Positions 23,917 to 33,137 are shown, counted from the first letter of the stretch. The stretch is 38,558 bases of DNA from an uncultured SAR86 cluster bacterium (GCA_902610905.1 CACLXS010000010.1:1-38558), one strand, 5' to 3'. Notes: generated from the sequence alone by a model not told the origin. Program-made: numbers and translations.

Positions 23917-24932
23917 AACTTTTCTATTATAGACTTAATAGGTTTTGGCATACCGTATTTATCAATGTTACTTTTATTAACCCATTTATACTTTTTATTA
24001 GTTTTTACTTTAAAGGCTTTTTCGAAACTATAAATCTTTATCTTTATATCCAAATTAAGATGAGACAGCTTATGTTTCACAGCAATCTCTTCTTGAGTCT
24101 TAATACCATCTTTCCATGGAAAAGGATGGTAAGAATCTAATTCAAGAGGTGTCCATAACCCCTCCCAAAATGACTCTTCTAATTTTTTAAATAATAAAAA
24201 TGAATCATTACTTCTTGCCAGAACATAATTTATTTTTTTAGTTGGATTTTGTTTTTTTGTTTCTTTTTTACTTACTTTGATTTTGAAGGCGCTTTTACAA
24301 CCTTCTTGCAAAGGACAAATACCACAATTTGGTTTTGAGTTATGACAAACAGTTGCACCCAAATCCATTATTCCTTGGGTGTATGAAAAAATATTTTTAC
24401 TTGGAGTATGTTTACTAGACAAAGCCCATAACTTTTTATTTGATGTATTAGTTGAATCATTCTCAACTGATTCATATCTAGAAATAACTTTCTTCACATT
24501 AGCATCCAGTATGGGATATGGAATTTGATATGCTATAGACATTATTGCTCCAGCTGTAGATTCGCCAATTCCTGGAAGCCTGACAATATCATCAAATGAT
24601 TTTGGGAACCTATTTTTAAAATCAGTTAAGATGATTTCTTTTGCTTTGTATATATTAATTGCTCTTCTATAAAATCCTAATCCGGTCCATAAAGCTAAGA
24701 TTTCCTCTTCATTGGCTATGGAAAGTGATTTCAGGTTTGGGTATCTACTTACAAATTTTTTAAAGAAAGGGATAACAGTCTTTACTTGAGTCTGTTGTAA
24801 CATGATTTCTGAAATCCAAACTTTATAGGCAGTTATATTTTTTCTCCACGGAAGATTGCTTCTACCGTTTTTTATATACCACTGAACTATTTGTTTTGAA
24901 AATTGAGAATCTTTATCACAATTGTTTTTCAT
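23913..24932 (-). CDS. mutY: Adenine DNA glycosylase MutY
   Basis: 339 aa. It removes adenine mispaired with 8-oxoguanine. The catalytic glutamate is E42 in [10 protein letters not shown]; the helix-hairpin-helix is [12 protein letters not shown] (119-130); the catalytic aspartate is D143 in [10 protein letters not shown]; the [4Fe-4S] cysteines are C196, C203, C206 and C212 with the expected 6-2-5 spacing. A C-terminal Nudix-like 8-oxoG recognition domain follows from about residue 230. The start overlaps the gpmA end by 17 bases. Confidence 0.97.
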   Translation of the reverse strand: MKNNCDKDSQFSKQIVQWYIKNGRSNLPWRKNITAYKVWISEIMLQQTQVKTVIPFFKKFVSRYPNLKSLSIANEEEILALWTGLGFYRRAINIYKAKEIILTDFKNRFPKSFDDIVRLPGIGESTAGAIMSIAYQIPYPILDANVKKVISRYESVENDSTNTSNKKLWALSSKHTPSKNIFSYTQGIMDLGATVCHNSKPNCGICPLQEGCKSAFKIKVSKKETKKQNPTKKINYVLARSNDSFLLFKKLEESFWEGLWTPLELDSYHPFPWKDGIKTQEEIAVKHKLSHLNLDIKIKIYSFEKAFKVKTNKKYKWVNKSNIDKYGMPKPIKSIIEKL

Positions 24933-25548
24933 AAAGATTTGTTTTTTTATCTACAATGCCCTCTGCAGTAAATTCATATTGAATAGGAGCGCCGGTAGGA
25001 ATTTCAAGTTTAACAATATCTTCTGGTGAAATAGAATCCAGTTTCATTATTAAAGCTCTTAGAGAATTTCCATGAGCTGCAATTAATATGCATGAACCAC
25101 TTACAACCTTTGGCATAATTTCAGCTTCAAAATATGGGAGAACTCTATCGGCTGTATCTTTGAGACTTTCTCCATCGGGAGGCGGTATGTCAAATGACCT
25201 TCTCCATATATGAACCTGTTCCTCTCCCCATTTTTTTCTGGCATCATCTTTATTTAAGCCCGCTAGATTTCCATAATGTCTTTCGTTCAGAGCTTCATTT
25301 TTTATTATTGGTATTTCTTTATGATTTAAAATTCCAAGGATAATATCTCCAGTCTTTTGAGCTCTTGATAGCATGGATGTATACATAATATCAAATTCAA
25401 TGTTTTGTTCTGAGATTAATTTACCAGCATTTTTTGCTTCTGAAACTCCTTGATCAGTAAGTCCTGGATCTTTCCATCCTGTAAAAAGATTTTTTGCATT
25501 CCATTCGCTTTGACCATGCCTTACCAGTATTAAATTTCTAAATTTCAT
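24916..25548 (-). CDS. gpmA: 2,3-bisphosphoglycerate-dependent phosphoglycerate mutase
   Basis: 210 aa, the short form found in many proteobacteria (E. coli has 250). It interconverts 3- and 2-phosphoglycerate in glycolysis and gluconeogenesis through a phosphohistidine. [20 protein letters not shown] holds the phosphorylated H11; [16 protein letters not shown] follows; the second histidine is in [13 protein letters not shown]. The gene is divergent from the rhodanese gene, 47 bases apart, and heads the gpmA-mutY-yggX unit. Confidence 0.96.
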   Translation of the reverse strand: MKFRNLILVRHGQSEWNAKNLFTGWKDPGLTDQGVSEAKNAGKLISEQNIEFDIMYTSMLSRAQKTGDIILGILNHKEIPIIKNEALNERHYGNLAGLNKDDARKKWGEEQVHIWRRSFDIPPPDGESLKDTADRVLPYFEAEIMPKVVSGSCILIAAHGNSLRALIMKLDSISPEDIVKLEIPTGAPIQYEFTAEGIVDKKTNLYEKQL

Positions 25549-25595
25549 TTTTAATTTTGTAATACATTTACCTCATTTTAATAGATAATACACCC

Positions 25596-26006
25596 ATGGA
25601 TAGGTTTATTTTATTTCTTATTGAACATTATTATTATTCTGTTCCACTTCTTGTAGCCATAGTTTTATTAATCAGATCAATCGCTAAAAAGGGCGGAAAG
25701 AAAATTACCACCCAAGATTTAATAAATTTAACGAACCAGGACAAGGTAAAACTGATTGATTTAAGATCTACTGCCGATTTTGATGATGGTCATATTACTG
25801 GCTCTATCAATATCCCTTATGCAAATCTTGACGATAGAGTTCATGAAATAAAGAAATATGAGGGCATATCTTTGGTCTTAATTTGCGAGAACGGGAGCCA
25901 GTCAGCAAATGCTGGCGAGAAGCTTCAAAATTTAGGACACAAAGATACTTTAATTTTATCTGGGGGAATTAATAATTGGAGAATGGATAATCTGCCTCTA
26001 ATTTAG
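25596..26006 (+). CDS. Membrane-anchored rhodanese-like protein (YibN type)
   Basis: 136 aa. One N-terminal membrane helix (residues about 10-27) is followed by a single rhodanese domain: LIDLRSTADFDDGHITGSIN and the active-site loop ICENGSQSAN, whose cysteine carries persulfide sulfur. The CxxGxxS loop is complete, so it is probably active in sulfur transfer. The layout and its place divergent from gpmA match YibN of gammaproteobacteria, where grxC and secB usually follow; here the next gene is ntrC instead. GATAAT lies exactly 6 bases before the ATG. The stop shares TTAG with ntrC. Confidence 0.9.
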   Translation: MDRFILFLIEHYYYSVPLLVAIVLLIRSIAKKGGKKITTQDLINLTNQDKVKLIDLRSTADFDDGHITGSINIPYANLDDRVHEIKKYEGISLVLICENGSQSANAGEKLQNLGHKDTLILSGGINNWRMDNLPLI

Positions 26007-27379
26007 ATACCAAGTTCTTTCATTTTTTTTGCTAAAGTATTTCTTCCAAGACCTAAGAGAATAGCCGCCTCATTTTTTTTGCCATTACTTTTTTCTAAGG
26101 CCGCCTTAACTATAATTTTTTCTATTTTTGGATTCACAATATCTAGTAGATCTTTGTTTATAGAGGTTGCAACATTTGTAACCCAATTATTAAAACCTTC
26201 TTCCCAAGAAGAAGATGGAATCTCAGAGACTTCATGATCTTTAATTTCTTCAGGTAAGTCTTCCACTTTTACATTTTGCGTTGGCGTCATTAAAGCTAGC
26301 CAATAACAAGTATTTTCCAATTGTCTAACATTGCCGGGCCAGTCGTAATTTGTTATGGCATTCATAACCTCTTTAGATAAGACTCTTAAATCTTCACCCA
26401 AGGAATCTGAATGATTTTTTAAGAAATATTTGGTTAAGACATCTATATCTTCCTTTCTTTCTCTTAAAGGAGGAACATTAATTTTTATAACATTTAATCT
26501 ATAAAATAAATCTTCTCTAAATGATTTTTGAGAAACTAAGTTATTAAGATTTTGATGAGTAGCTGCAATAATTCTAACATCTACTTTTATTGGCTTGTCT
26601 CCGCCAACTCTATAAAATTCTTTATTAGACAATACTCTCAATAGCCTAGTCTGAGAATCCAATGGCATATCACCAATTTCATCAAGAAAAAGTGTTCCAC
26701 CATTTGCTTGCTCAAATCTACCTATGCGTCTATCTACAGCTCCAGTAAAAGCTCCTTTTTCATGACCAAATAATTCAGATTCAACAAGCTCCTTAGGAAT
26801 ATCAGCCATATTCAGAGCAATAAATGGCATGTCATGTCTTGGACTATTTTTATGTAGTGATTTTGCAATTAGCTCTTTGCCAGTTCCTGATTCACCTTGA
26901 ACTAAAACTGTTGCTGTTGTTGTTGATAGTTTACCTATTGCTCTAAAAACAGCCTGCATAGAAGCTGATTCTCCAATAATATCTGTTTTAGGCTTTGATT
27001 TAAGTCCTTTAGTCTTAGGCTTATCTTCTAGAGCTCTGTTTATAATCTGTATAGCATCATCAAGATCAAACGGCTTTGGCAAATATTCAAACGCACCTCC
27101 ACCATATGAATCAACAGCAGCTTGCATGTCTGTAAATGCAGTCATAATTATGACGGGGATATCTTCATAATTATCATTAACATGCTTTAGTAAATCATAA
27201 CCAAGCATGCCTGGCATCTGGACATCTGTAAGAATTAAATCAGGCTTATCATTCATTAATTCATTTACCACATCATCACCAGATGAAAAAGTTCTAACAT
27301 CAAAGCCTGCAGAACTAAGACTTTCTTCCAGGATTATCCTTATTGCGTTGTCATCGTCTGATACCCAAATTTTATGCAC
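26003..27379 (-). CDS. glnG: Nitrogen regulator NtrC (NR-I), sigma-54 activator
   Basis: 458 aa. The receiver domain (1-120) has the phosphorylated D52 in ILTDVQMPG and the acidic DDD at 8-10. The AAA+ domain carries Walker A GESGTGKE, the sigma-54 contact loop GAFTGA, and [11 protein letters not shown] as Walker B. The C-terminal Fis-type helix-turn-helix is [20 protein letters not shown]. NtrC-P activates nitrogen-scavenging promoters. The gene overlaps ntrB by 8 bases. Two candidate NtrC sites and a sigma-54 promoter lie upstream of the glutamine synthetase gene at the head of this unit. Confidence 0.96.
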   Translation of the reverse strand: MHKIWVSDDDNAIRIILEESLSSAGFDVRTFSSGDDVVNELMNDKPDLILTDVQMPGMLGYDLLKHVNDNYEDIPVIIMTAFTDMQAAVDSYGGGAFEYLPKPFDLDDAIQIINRALEDKPKTKGLKSKPKTDIIGESASMQAVFRAIGKLSTTTATVLVQGESGTGKELIAKSLHKNSPRHDMPFIALNMADIPKELVESELFGHEKGAFTGAVDRRIGRFEQANGGTLFLDEIGDMPLDSQTRLLRVLSNKEFYRVGGDKPIKVDVRIIAATHQNLNNLVSQKSFREDLFYRLNVIKINVPPLRERKEDIDVLTKYFLKNHSDSLGEDLRVLSKEVMNAITNYDWPGNVRQLENTCYWLALMTPTQNVKVEDLPEEIKDHEVSEIPSSSWEEGFNNWVTNVATSINKDLLDIVNPKIEKIIVKAALEKSNGKKNEAAILLGLGRNTLAKKMKELGI

Positions 27380-28457
27380 TTTTAGCTTCCTCGCTTAGAG
27401 ATTCAATATTTATAGGAATCAAGATTGAGAAGGTTGTACCAGTTAATTCAGTTTTAAATGATATTGAACCACCATGTATCCTGATAATATCCTGAGATAT
27501 AGAAAGACCGAGTCCAGATCCGCTTTCTTTTGATGAAACCATGGGAAAGAAAATTTGTTCTTGAATGTCTTGAGGTATCCCAGGCCCGTTATCAATAATA
27601 CTAACTTCACAAAGAGTTGAATGAATAACTCCATTAATAGGCTGACTATATGTAACTCTTGATTTAATAGTTATTAGAGGGTTTTCAGTTAAAGTTAATG
27701 CTTGTTGAGCATTTTTAAAAATGTTGAGTATAGCTTGAATAAATAAATCCTCGTCCCCGTATACTTCAGGGATGCTTGGGTCATAATCTCTTTGTATTTT
27801 TAGATTTTTATACTCATCGGCTTCAGATAAAGCAAATACTTTTTCGAGTGCAGAATGAATATTAAATAATTCTAGTTTTGGTTTTTTAGGAGGAGTGAGA
27901 ATTTTTGTAACAATGTTATTTAATCTTTCTGTTTCGTTAACAATGATATCTAGAAACTTCTTTGAGAAGTCATCGTTTAATTTATTCATCAAAATTTGAG
28001 CACTACCTTTAATTCCTGATAATGGATTCTTGACTTCATGCGCTAATGTTCTAGCTAAGTTTGCTGCAATCTTTTGAGTCGAAAAAACTTTTGATGAATC
28101 AATAATTTTATGCAAATTATCGACGCATAAAACTTCTAAGATAATCAATTTATCTGATTCAGACCAATTTACGGTCAAATCTACAATTCTATATTTCTCA
28201 TTGTCTTTTTCTAATTTAAAATCTCTTTTGATGATAGTATTTCCAGTATCAATACAGTCATCTATTAATTGCTTTAATTCAGCATTGGTTTGAAATGAAA
28301 ATTGAGAATTTATATCAGAATACTCGTCTGATATTTTCCAGTTTTTTGTAATTGCTGAGTCATTAACCCAAACAACTTTTAGATCTTTATCAAGAACAAC
28401 AATCTCTGAGGTAATTTGATTTAATATGTTTTGATTAAATATTTCAGGATTGTTCAT
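27372..28457 (-). CDS. glnL: Nitrogen sensor histidine kinase NtrB (NR-II)
   Basis: 361 aa, without membrane segments, as expected for cytoplasmic NtrB. An N-terminal PAS domain (about 10-115), a dimerisation domain with the phosphorylated H140 in AHEVKNPLSGIKG, and a HATPase domain with N box (IFKNAQQAL), G1 box (DNGPGIP) and G2 box (SGSGLGLSI). It phosphorylates or dephosphorylates NtrC depending on the PII signal. No PII gene is in the window. Its start follows a strong hairpin after the glutamine synthetase gene. Confidence 0.95.
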   Translation of the reverse strand: MNNPEIFNQNILNQITSEIVVLDKDLKVVWVNDSAITKNWKISDEYSDINSQFSFQTNAELKQLIDDCIDTGNTIIKRDFKLEKDNEKYRIVDLTVNWSESDKLIILEVLCVDNLHKIIDSSKVFSTQKIAANLARTLAHEVKNPLSGIKGSAQILMNKLNDDFSKKFLDIIVNETERLNNIVTKILTPPKKPKLELFNIHSALEKVFALSEADEYKNLKIQRDYDPSIPEVYGDEDLFIQAILNIFKNAQQALTLTENPLITIKSRVTYSQPINGVIHSTLCEVSIIDNGPGIPQDIQEQIFFPMVSSKESGSGLGLSISQDIIRIHGGSISFKTELTGTTFSILIPINIESLSEEAKSA

Positions 28458-28464
28458 TAAGTGA

Positions 28465-28489
28465 ATCGACTCCTTTTACAGGAGTCGAT
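28465..28489 (-). promoter_or_regulatory. Hairpin between glutamine synthetase and ntrB genes, pairing the ntrB ribosome-binding site
   Basis: A perfect 10-bp stem ATCGACTCCT/AGGAGTCGAT with a 5-base loop, 8 bases before the ntrB ATG. There is no T tract on the minus strand. The 3' arm contains AGGAG, the only Shine-Dalgarno candidate for ntrB, paired with CTCCT of the 5' arm. It may lower ntrB translation or shape differential mRNA stability (inference). Confidence 0.6.
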
Positions 28490-28502
28490 ATTTTAAGTGA
28501 GA

Positions 28503-29486
28503 TTACTTGGTTAATGTTCCCACAATGTGTGCCAAAATTTTATAAGGATCAGCATTAGAAGCAGGCCTTCTATCTTCTAAATAACCGTTCCAATTATGTT
28601 CTACTGTGTATACAGGGATTCTAATGCTCGCTCCTCTATCACTAACACCGTATGAAAATGTATCAATACTTTGAGTCTCATGAAGACCTGTAAGTCTCAT
28701 ATCATTGTCTGAACCATAAGATGCTATACCTTCAGCATGAACTTCACCAAGCTTGTCACAGTATGAATTGAATAGCTCCTCAGAACCAGCAGATCTCATA
28801 GCTTCATTCGAAAAGTTTGTATGCATTCCAGAACCATTCCAATCACCTGTTTTAGGTTTAGGGTGGATGTTTACACCAACTCCAAATTCTTCAGCTATTT
28901 TAAATAATAAATATCTACTAACCCATAAATCATCAGCAGCTTTAACACCTTTACCAAAACACTGGTATTCCCATTGTCCAATAGCAACCTCTGCATTTGT
29001 ACCAGTAAGGGTGATACCTAGATCAAGACATGCATGAAGATGAGCATCTGATATTTCTCTTCCAACTACATTGCCTGCACCAACGCCACAATAATATTCA
29101 CCCTGTGGTTTACTTGGTGTTCCATTTTCCCATCCAAGAGGCTCGCCTGTTTCAGGGTCTGTAAAAAAGAATTCTTGTTCAAAACCAAACCACCACTCAT
29201 CAGTAACAACCTCAGCTGCTGCTGCTCTGTAATTAGATGGGTGAGTAGTGTGGTCAGCTGCTTGCACTTCAGTCATGACGATGTCATGTCCATTTGGGTT
29301 AGCATATGTCTGAACAGGTAAAAGTAAACAATCAGAGCTACCACCCTCTGCTTGTTGTGTAGATGATCCATCAAAAGACCAATCTGGCGGTGTATCAGCT
29401 TCTGTTGCCTTCACCTTACTTCTCATATTGGCTTCAGGTTGGTAACCATCTAACCATATGTATTCATAAGTTTTATATTCTGCCAT
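28503..29486 (-). CDS. glnII: Glutamine synthetase type II (GSII, eukaryote-like)
   Basis: 327 aa, far shorter than the ~470-aa GSI (GlnA) of most gammaproteobacteria. The N-terminus YEYIWLDGYQPEANMRSKVK and DWSFDGSSTQQAEG are GSII signatures; WWFGFEQEFFF holds metal-binding glutamates, GDWNGSGMHTNFS the central motif, and SDRGASIRIP the ATP/glutamate site. It makes glutamine from glutamate and ammonia. GSII lacks the adenylylation loop tyrosine of GSI, so control should be mainly transcriptional, which agrees with the sigma-54 promoter and NtrC sites upstream. AGGAG lies 5 bases before the ATG. ntrB-ntrC follow in the same direction. Confidence 0.95.
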   Translation of the reverse strand: MAEYKTYEYIWLDGYQPEANMRSKVKATEADTPPDWSFDGSSTQQAEGGSSDCLLLPVQTYANPNGHDIVMTEVQAADHTTHPSNYRAAAAEVVTDEWWFGFEQEFFFTDPETGEPLGWENGTPSKPQGEYYCGVGAGNVVGREISDAHLHACLDLGITLTGTNAEVAIGQWEYQCFGKGVKAADDLWVSRYLLFKIAEEFGVGVNIHPKPKTGDWNGSGMHTNFSNEAMRSAGSEELFNSYCDKLGEVHAEGIASYGSDNDMRLTGLHETQSIDTFSYGVSDRGASIRIPVYTVEHNWNGYLEDRRPASNADPYKILAHIVGTLTK

Positions 29487-29525
29487 TATTTCTCCTAATA
29501 AAATTTTATTTAGCGTTATTAATTA

Positions 29526-29541
29526 AGCAATTTACATGCCA
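29526..29541 (-). promoter_or_regulatory. Sigma-54 promoter of the glutamine synthetase gene
   Basis: On the minus strand TGGCATG-TAAA-TTGCT matches the -24/-12 consensus TGGCAYR-N4-TTGCW exactly, with GG and GC 12 bases apart. The predicted start at about 29515 leaves a 29-base leader containing AGGAG. Confidence 0.92.
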
Positions 29542-29580
29542 TTATTATTTGAGCTATATGCACAATATTTGAACTATTTA

Positions 29581-29597
29581 TGCGCTATTTTAGTGCA
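29581..29597. promoter_or_regulatory. NtrC enhancer site, proximal
   Basis: TGCGCTATTTTAGTGCA has the TGCRCY-N5-RGTGCA form of NtrC sites, with one imperfect pair. It is centred near -74 relative to the predicted sigma-54 start. Confidence 0.8.
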
Positions 29598-29610
29598 TAT
29601 ATATTGATAA

Positions 29611-29627
29611 TGCATTAAATTAATGCA
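29611..29627. promoter_or_regulatory. NtrC enhancer site, distal
   Basis: TGCATTAAATTAATGCA is a perfect 17-bp palindrome with the outer TGCA and spacing of NtrC sites, though the inner bases deviate. Its centre is 30 bp (about three helical turns) from the proximal site, close to the spacing of the paired glnA enhancers of enteric bacteria. It lies 2 bases after the yqiA stop. Confidence 0.7.
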
Positions 29628-29628
29628 A

Positions 29629-30204
29629 TTATTTCAGATCAAAAAAATCTTTAATTTTTGTAAATTTTTCTTTGATAGATGTATATGAGTGATTTCCACC
29701 ATAGAATATATCTATATATGAGCCTCTGAAATAAGAAGTAGATTGAGCATAGTTGAGAATCTCATCACCAGATTCTAGTAGTATTAAATTATTTTTTGGT
29801 TCTAAAATTTTCTTATGATGAAGACTTCTTATATAAGAAATATCATCTTTTGAAATAGTAAATTTATTTCCAGTAGCATAATTTTCATTTTTGCCAAGAT
29901 GAATCTCAAAATCATATAGAGGAGGTATCGCTGGATTAATTAATACTGACTTAGATTTATAAAGTTGCGCAAAATAAAGTGCATAGTAACCTCCTAACGA
30001 GCTACCCATATATAAAATATTTGTATTACTTTTATCAATTAGGGTTTTTATTTGTTTATGTGCTTCTTTAAAGTCGTCCTCTAAGTCGGGAACTATAATC
30101 TTTGTTTGAGATGTATTATTTTCTATAAATTTCTTAAACTCTTGAGCTTTACCAGAATCACTTGAAGACTTAAATCCATGGAAATAAAGAATAGTGTTAG
30201 ACAT
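29629..30204 (-). CDS. yqiA: YqiA-type esterase (UPF0227 alpha/beta hydrolase)
   Basis: 191 aa. ILYFHGFKSSSDSGKA is the YqiA-type start; the nucleophile is S69 in MGSSLGGYYALYFA; the acid is in LESGDEILNY and the histidine in GGNHSY. E. coli YqiA hydrolyses short-chain acyl esters and CoA thioesters; the physiological substrate is unknown. It overlaps yqiB by 8 bases, the same pair as in E. coli, and is the last gene of the ubiC operon. The glutamine synthetase enhancers begin directly after its stop. Confidence 0.92.
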   Translation of the reverse strand: MSNTILYFHGFKSSSDSGKAQEFKKFIENNTSQTKIIVPDLEDDFKEAHKQIKTLIDKSNTNILYMGSSLGGYYALYFAQLYKSKSVLINPAIPPLYDFEIHLGKNENYATGNKFTISKDDISYIRSLHHKKILEPKNNLILLESGDEILNYAQSTSYFRGSYIDIFYGGNHSYTSIKEKFTKIKDFFDLK

Positions 30205-30643
30205 TGTTTAATAAATTACTAATTTGCTCCTTACCTGAAATACCTGAAACAAAAATACTTTCCAACCATTCTGTTAAGAATTTATTTTGCTGAAGCTTTT
30301 CATCAAATGATTGTCTTTTTGATTGATTCATAAAAAAAGGAAGAGGCTTTTCGCCTTGATAAGACAAAACTTCTGCTAATTTTGCATCTAAACTAATTTG
30401 TATTCTAAGAATAAAATTACTATGGATATTTTTTTTATTTGCGCTTTGTTTGGCCTCAAGTATTATTGTGTGCTGAGTTTTCTTTAATATAAAAAAACTA
30501 ATCTTTAAAGAAGATTGATTTGGGTTAATAGATTCATAAAAAATTTTGTCTGATAGAAAATTATTTAATAACCTCTTAAGTCTAATGAAATTTGCCTCAC
30601 ACACTACTAGGTGATGAGAAGTTGTAGGCAAAGTTTTTAACAT
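30197..30643 (-). CDS. yqiB: YqiB family protein (DUF1249)
   Basis: 148 aa. The N-terminal VCEANFIRLKRLLNNFL is the DUF1249 signature (CEANYxRL), followed by beta strands ending in the LSYQGEKPLPFF loop. Function unknown; it is a conserved neighbour of yqiA across gammaproteobacteria, which supports both calls. It starts 2 bases after the upstream gene's stop. Confidence 0.85.
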   Translation of the reverse strand: MLKTLPTTSHHLVVCEANFIRLKRLLNNFLSDKIFYESINPNQSSLKISFFILKKTQHTIILEAKQSANKKNIHSNFILRIQISLDAKLAEVLSYQGEKPLPFFMNQSKRQSFDEKLQQNKFLTEWLESIFVSGISGKEQISNLLNNV

Positions 30644-30645
30644 AT

Positions 30646-31782
30646 TTAAATTCTATATTCTTTTTTTATAGGTGTATATTCACTACAAGCTGCTAAATAT
30701 TTTTCTATGCTAATTTTTTCTTCTTTACAAAAAGATTCAATTGCATTTCTAAAATCCTTTTTTAAAACATAATGATATGAAGTGGAGGCTCTTGGTTCAA
30801 AACCTCTCCTGATTTTATGTTCTCCTTGAACACCAGGATCAAAGAAGGCAATACTGTTTTTTATGCAGTATTCAATTCCCTGATAATAACAGCATTCAAA
30901 ATGTAAGCTATCTATATCTATTGAAGAGCCCCAATGCCTTCCATAAAGAGTGTCTTTACTTTGAAAGCAAAGCGATCCAGCAATTTTATTTCCATCAAGT
31001 TCAGCAAAAAAAATAACAGGACAAAGAATATTTTTGTACTTGTGAACCAATTTAAAAAAATCAAAGTTTAAATAGGGTGCTTGCATTCTTTCATGATAAG
31101 TAGATTGGTAAAATTGATAAAAAACAAGCCAATCATCCAATGTTATATTGCTATTATCTTTTATTGAGAAGTTGATTTCTGAATCATAAATTTTCCTTCT
31201 TTCGGATTTAATATTTTTTCTTTGTCTTGAAGTAAAAATTTTAAGAAAGTCATCAAAGTTTTTATATGCTTTGTTGTTCCAGACAAATCTATAACCACTT
31301 CGTTCAATAAAGTTATTTTCAATAAGTATTTCAGAGAGATCATTATTAGGAAAAAGAATGTGCCATGTTTCAACATTATTTTTTTTCATGTAATCAATTA
31401 CTGGTTCAGTAAAGCTCTCAATACCAATGGATTTAGGGGCTATGAATTTGCTTGTTTCACAGGGAGTAAAGGGGATTGCAGTTAGTAATTTTGGATAATA
31501 ATCTCTATTAGCTCTTCTTAATGCATAAGACCATTGATGGTCAAAAACGAATTCCCCATGACTATTATTCTTTTTATAAATCGGAAGAAAGCCTGATAGA
31601 TTCTCTTTTTCAGAGAGGGTCAAGTGAAATGTTTCCCAGCCATTATTTACATGAACGGATTTACTTTTTTCTAATGCATATAGATATTCATATGACATAA
31701 AGGGCATATCTGTTTCATTAATAATTTCATTAAGGTTAGCCGATGAAATTTCAGACAAACTTTTGATAAATGTACTTTTCAT
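30646..31782 (-). CDS. DUF482/PF04339 GNAT-like protein (FemAB-related)
   Basis: 378 aa. The sequence follows the DUF482 layout: MPFMSYEYLYALEKSKSV near the N-terminus, FTSRQRKNIKSERRKI with the conserved basic helix, FYQSTYHER, then GRHWGSSIDIDSLHFECCYY and FDPGVQGEHKIRRGFEP. These proteins have two GNAT-like folds related to FemAB/aminoacyl transferases and are annotated loosely as acyltransferases; no substrate is established. It lies between ubiA and yqiB in a single minus-strand run, with gaps of 10 and 2 bases. Confidence 0.85.
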   Translation of the reverse strand: MKSTFIKSLSEISSANLNEIINETDMPFMSYEYLYALEKSKSVHVNNGWETFHLTLSEKENLSGFLPIYKKNNSHGEFVFDHQWSYALRRANRDYYPKLLTAIPFTPCETSKFIAPKSIGIESFTEPVIDYMKKNNVETWHILFPNNDLSEILIENNFIERSGYRFVWNNKAYKNFDDFLKIFTSRQRKNIKSERRKIYDSEINFSIKDNSNITLDDWLVFYQFYQSTYHERMQAPYLNFDFFKLVHKYKNILCPVIFFAELDGNKIAGSLCFQSKDTLYGRHWGSSIDIDSLHFECCYYQGIEYCIKNSIAFFDPGVQGEHKIRRGFEPRASTSYHYVLKKDFRNAIESFCKEEKISIEKYLAACSEYTPIKKEYRI

Positions 31783-31792
31783 TTCAAGGCGT

Positions 31793-32647
31793 CTAGATTA
31801 GAAAAATCTCGACTGCAAAACCAATCGTCGCGAACATCCCAACCCAATGATTAATTTTGAATGCTTTTAAGTATTTTTCCTCATTTATAAGACTATATTG
31901 ATAAAGATAAATACATAGCAAAATGAATAATGTTGCCAGAAATAAAAGTGAGAATTGATTCACATAAAATATTAATAAAAGAGAGACATAAAATAACAGA
32001 TGAAGTATTTTGCTAATTAGTATTGCTTTATCTCCCCATAATATTGGTGTTGAATTAATTCCAATAATTCGATCATCATCTATATCTTCTAAAGCATAAA
32101 TGGTGTCAAAACTGATGATCCATAAAACTGTTCCTAAAAAAAGAATCATTACAGATATTGAGAAGTTTGCTGAAGCAAGACTATAAGATATGAGCGTTCC
32201 TGAGCCAAAAGTTATACCCAAAAAAAACTGAGGCGCTTTTAAAAATCTTTTTGTCAGCGGATATATTAAGATAAAAACGGCAATAACCATTGAAATATTA
32301 AAAGTTATTTTTGGAACAAACATTAACAGACTAATGCATGCACTCGCCATAATGAAAAAAAATATCCAAGCCTGTCTTAAATTAATTTCACCAGTAGCTA
32401 AGGGCCTTTCCTTTGTTCTTGATACCAATTTATCAAATTTATGATCACTAATATCATTAACCACACAGCCACATGACCTTACCAGGATTGCTCCAGTTAA
32501 TACAATAAGGTAATTTTTAAAACCGATATAACCTTCATTGAGAACCCCCAGCATAAGTCCCATTAGTGACGGCCAGAGTAAAAGATAAATGCCCACAGGC
32601 TTATCTAACCTAGCAAGCCTCAAATAAATCATTAATTTATTAATCAT
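31793..32647 (-). CDS. ubiA: 4-hydroxybenzoate polyprenyltransferase
   Basis: 284 aa, multi-helix inner-membrane enzyme that prenylates 4-hydroxybenzoate, the second step of ubiquinone synthesis. The first Asp-rich motif is NDISDHKFD (64-72), followed by SRTKERPLATGEI; the second is YALEDIDDDRIIG. RLDKPVGIYLLLWP at the N-terminus is also typical. The gene overlaps ubiC by 8 bases. Confidence 0.97.
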   Translation of the reverse strand: MINKLMIYLRLARLDKPVGIYLLLWPSLMGLMLGVLNEGYIGFKNYLIVLTGAILVRSCGCVVNDISDHKFDKLVSRTKERPLATGEINLRQAWIFFFIMASACISLLMFVPKITFNISMVIAVFILIYPLTKRFLKAPQFFLGITFGSGTLISYSLASANFSISVMILFLGTVLWIISFDTIYALEDIDDDRIIGINSTPILWGDKAILISKILHLLFYVSLLLIFYVNQFSLLFLATLFILLCIYLYQYSLINEEKYLKAFKINHWVGMFATIGFAVEIFLI

Positions 32648-33137
32648 TTGTATTTATTAAAAAAATTTCCATCACTGAGAATTTATAGCCTTTAACTAAA
32701 TATTTTGCCTTTCTGCCCCAATACATGCCTGAAGTATTTTCAAATAAAGCATAAACAACTTTGTCTTTAGTAAAAATATCTTTTTCAAAGAGAATGTCGC
32801 CAAGGGGTTTATTGCCAAGACTTCCTAGTTGCTTCAATCCCTTTGAAATGGTTTCTAAGGGGATTATTGTTTGAGCAAAAACTATCGGCACATCATTACA
32901 CAAAAGAATAACTTCTCTTAATTTTATTTCGTTAGATGTGGAGTTAATGAAGTCTTTATCTTCTTGTTTAATAAAAGATAATTCATCTTGTATAAGATGA
33001 AGCTTAAATGATCCATTTTTTTTTATTCTTTTTGTTATTGGACCACTTTCAAGCAACCAGGAACGTATTTCATTTTTTGATATTTTTGATTCAACAGATT
33101 CAAAATTTTTCCAAGATGATATTTTCTTTAGCTTCAT
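32640..33137 (-). CDS. ubiC: Chorismate lyase
   Basis: 165 aa. It converts chorismate to 4-hydroxybenzoate and pyruvate, supplying UbiA. Sequence identity in the family is low, but the expected features are present: RSWLLESGPITKRIKK, LREVILLCNDVPIVFAQTII with the substrate arginine, LGSLGNKPLGDILF, and a C-terminal VMEIFL with the conserved glutamate. TATAAT occurs at 33164-33159 on the minus strand and GAGTAA shortly before the ATG. First gene of the ubiC-ubiA-DUF482-yqiB-yqiA operon; divergent from rubredoxin. Confidence 0.93.
   Translation of the reverse strand: MKLKKISSWKNFESVESKISKNEIRSWLLESGPITKRIKKNGSFKLHLIQDELSFIKQEDKDFINSTSNEIKLREVILLCNDVPIVFAQTIIPLETISKGLKQLGSLGNKPLGDILFEKDIFTKDKVVYALFENTSGMYWGRKAKYLVKGYKFSVMEIFLINTND

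Noticed and set aside
28465-28489. Rho-independent terminator after the glutamine synthetase gene
   Set aside because: The stem is strong but no T tract follows it on the minus strand, so it is listed as a regulatory hairpin instead.
28753-29037. 94-aa plus-strand reading frame
   Set aside because: Antisense to the glutamine synthetase gene, with no ribosome-binding site and no family similarity.
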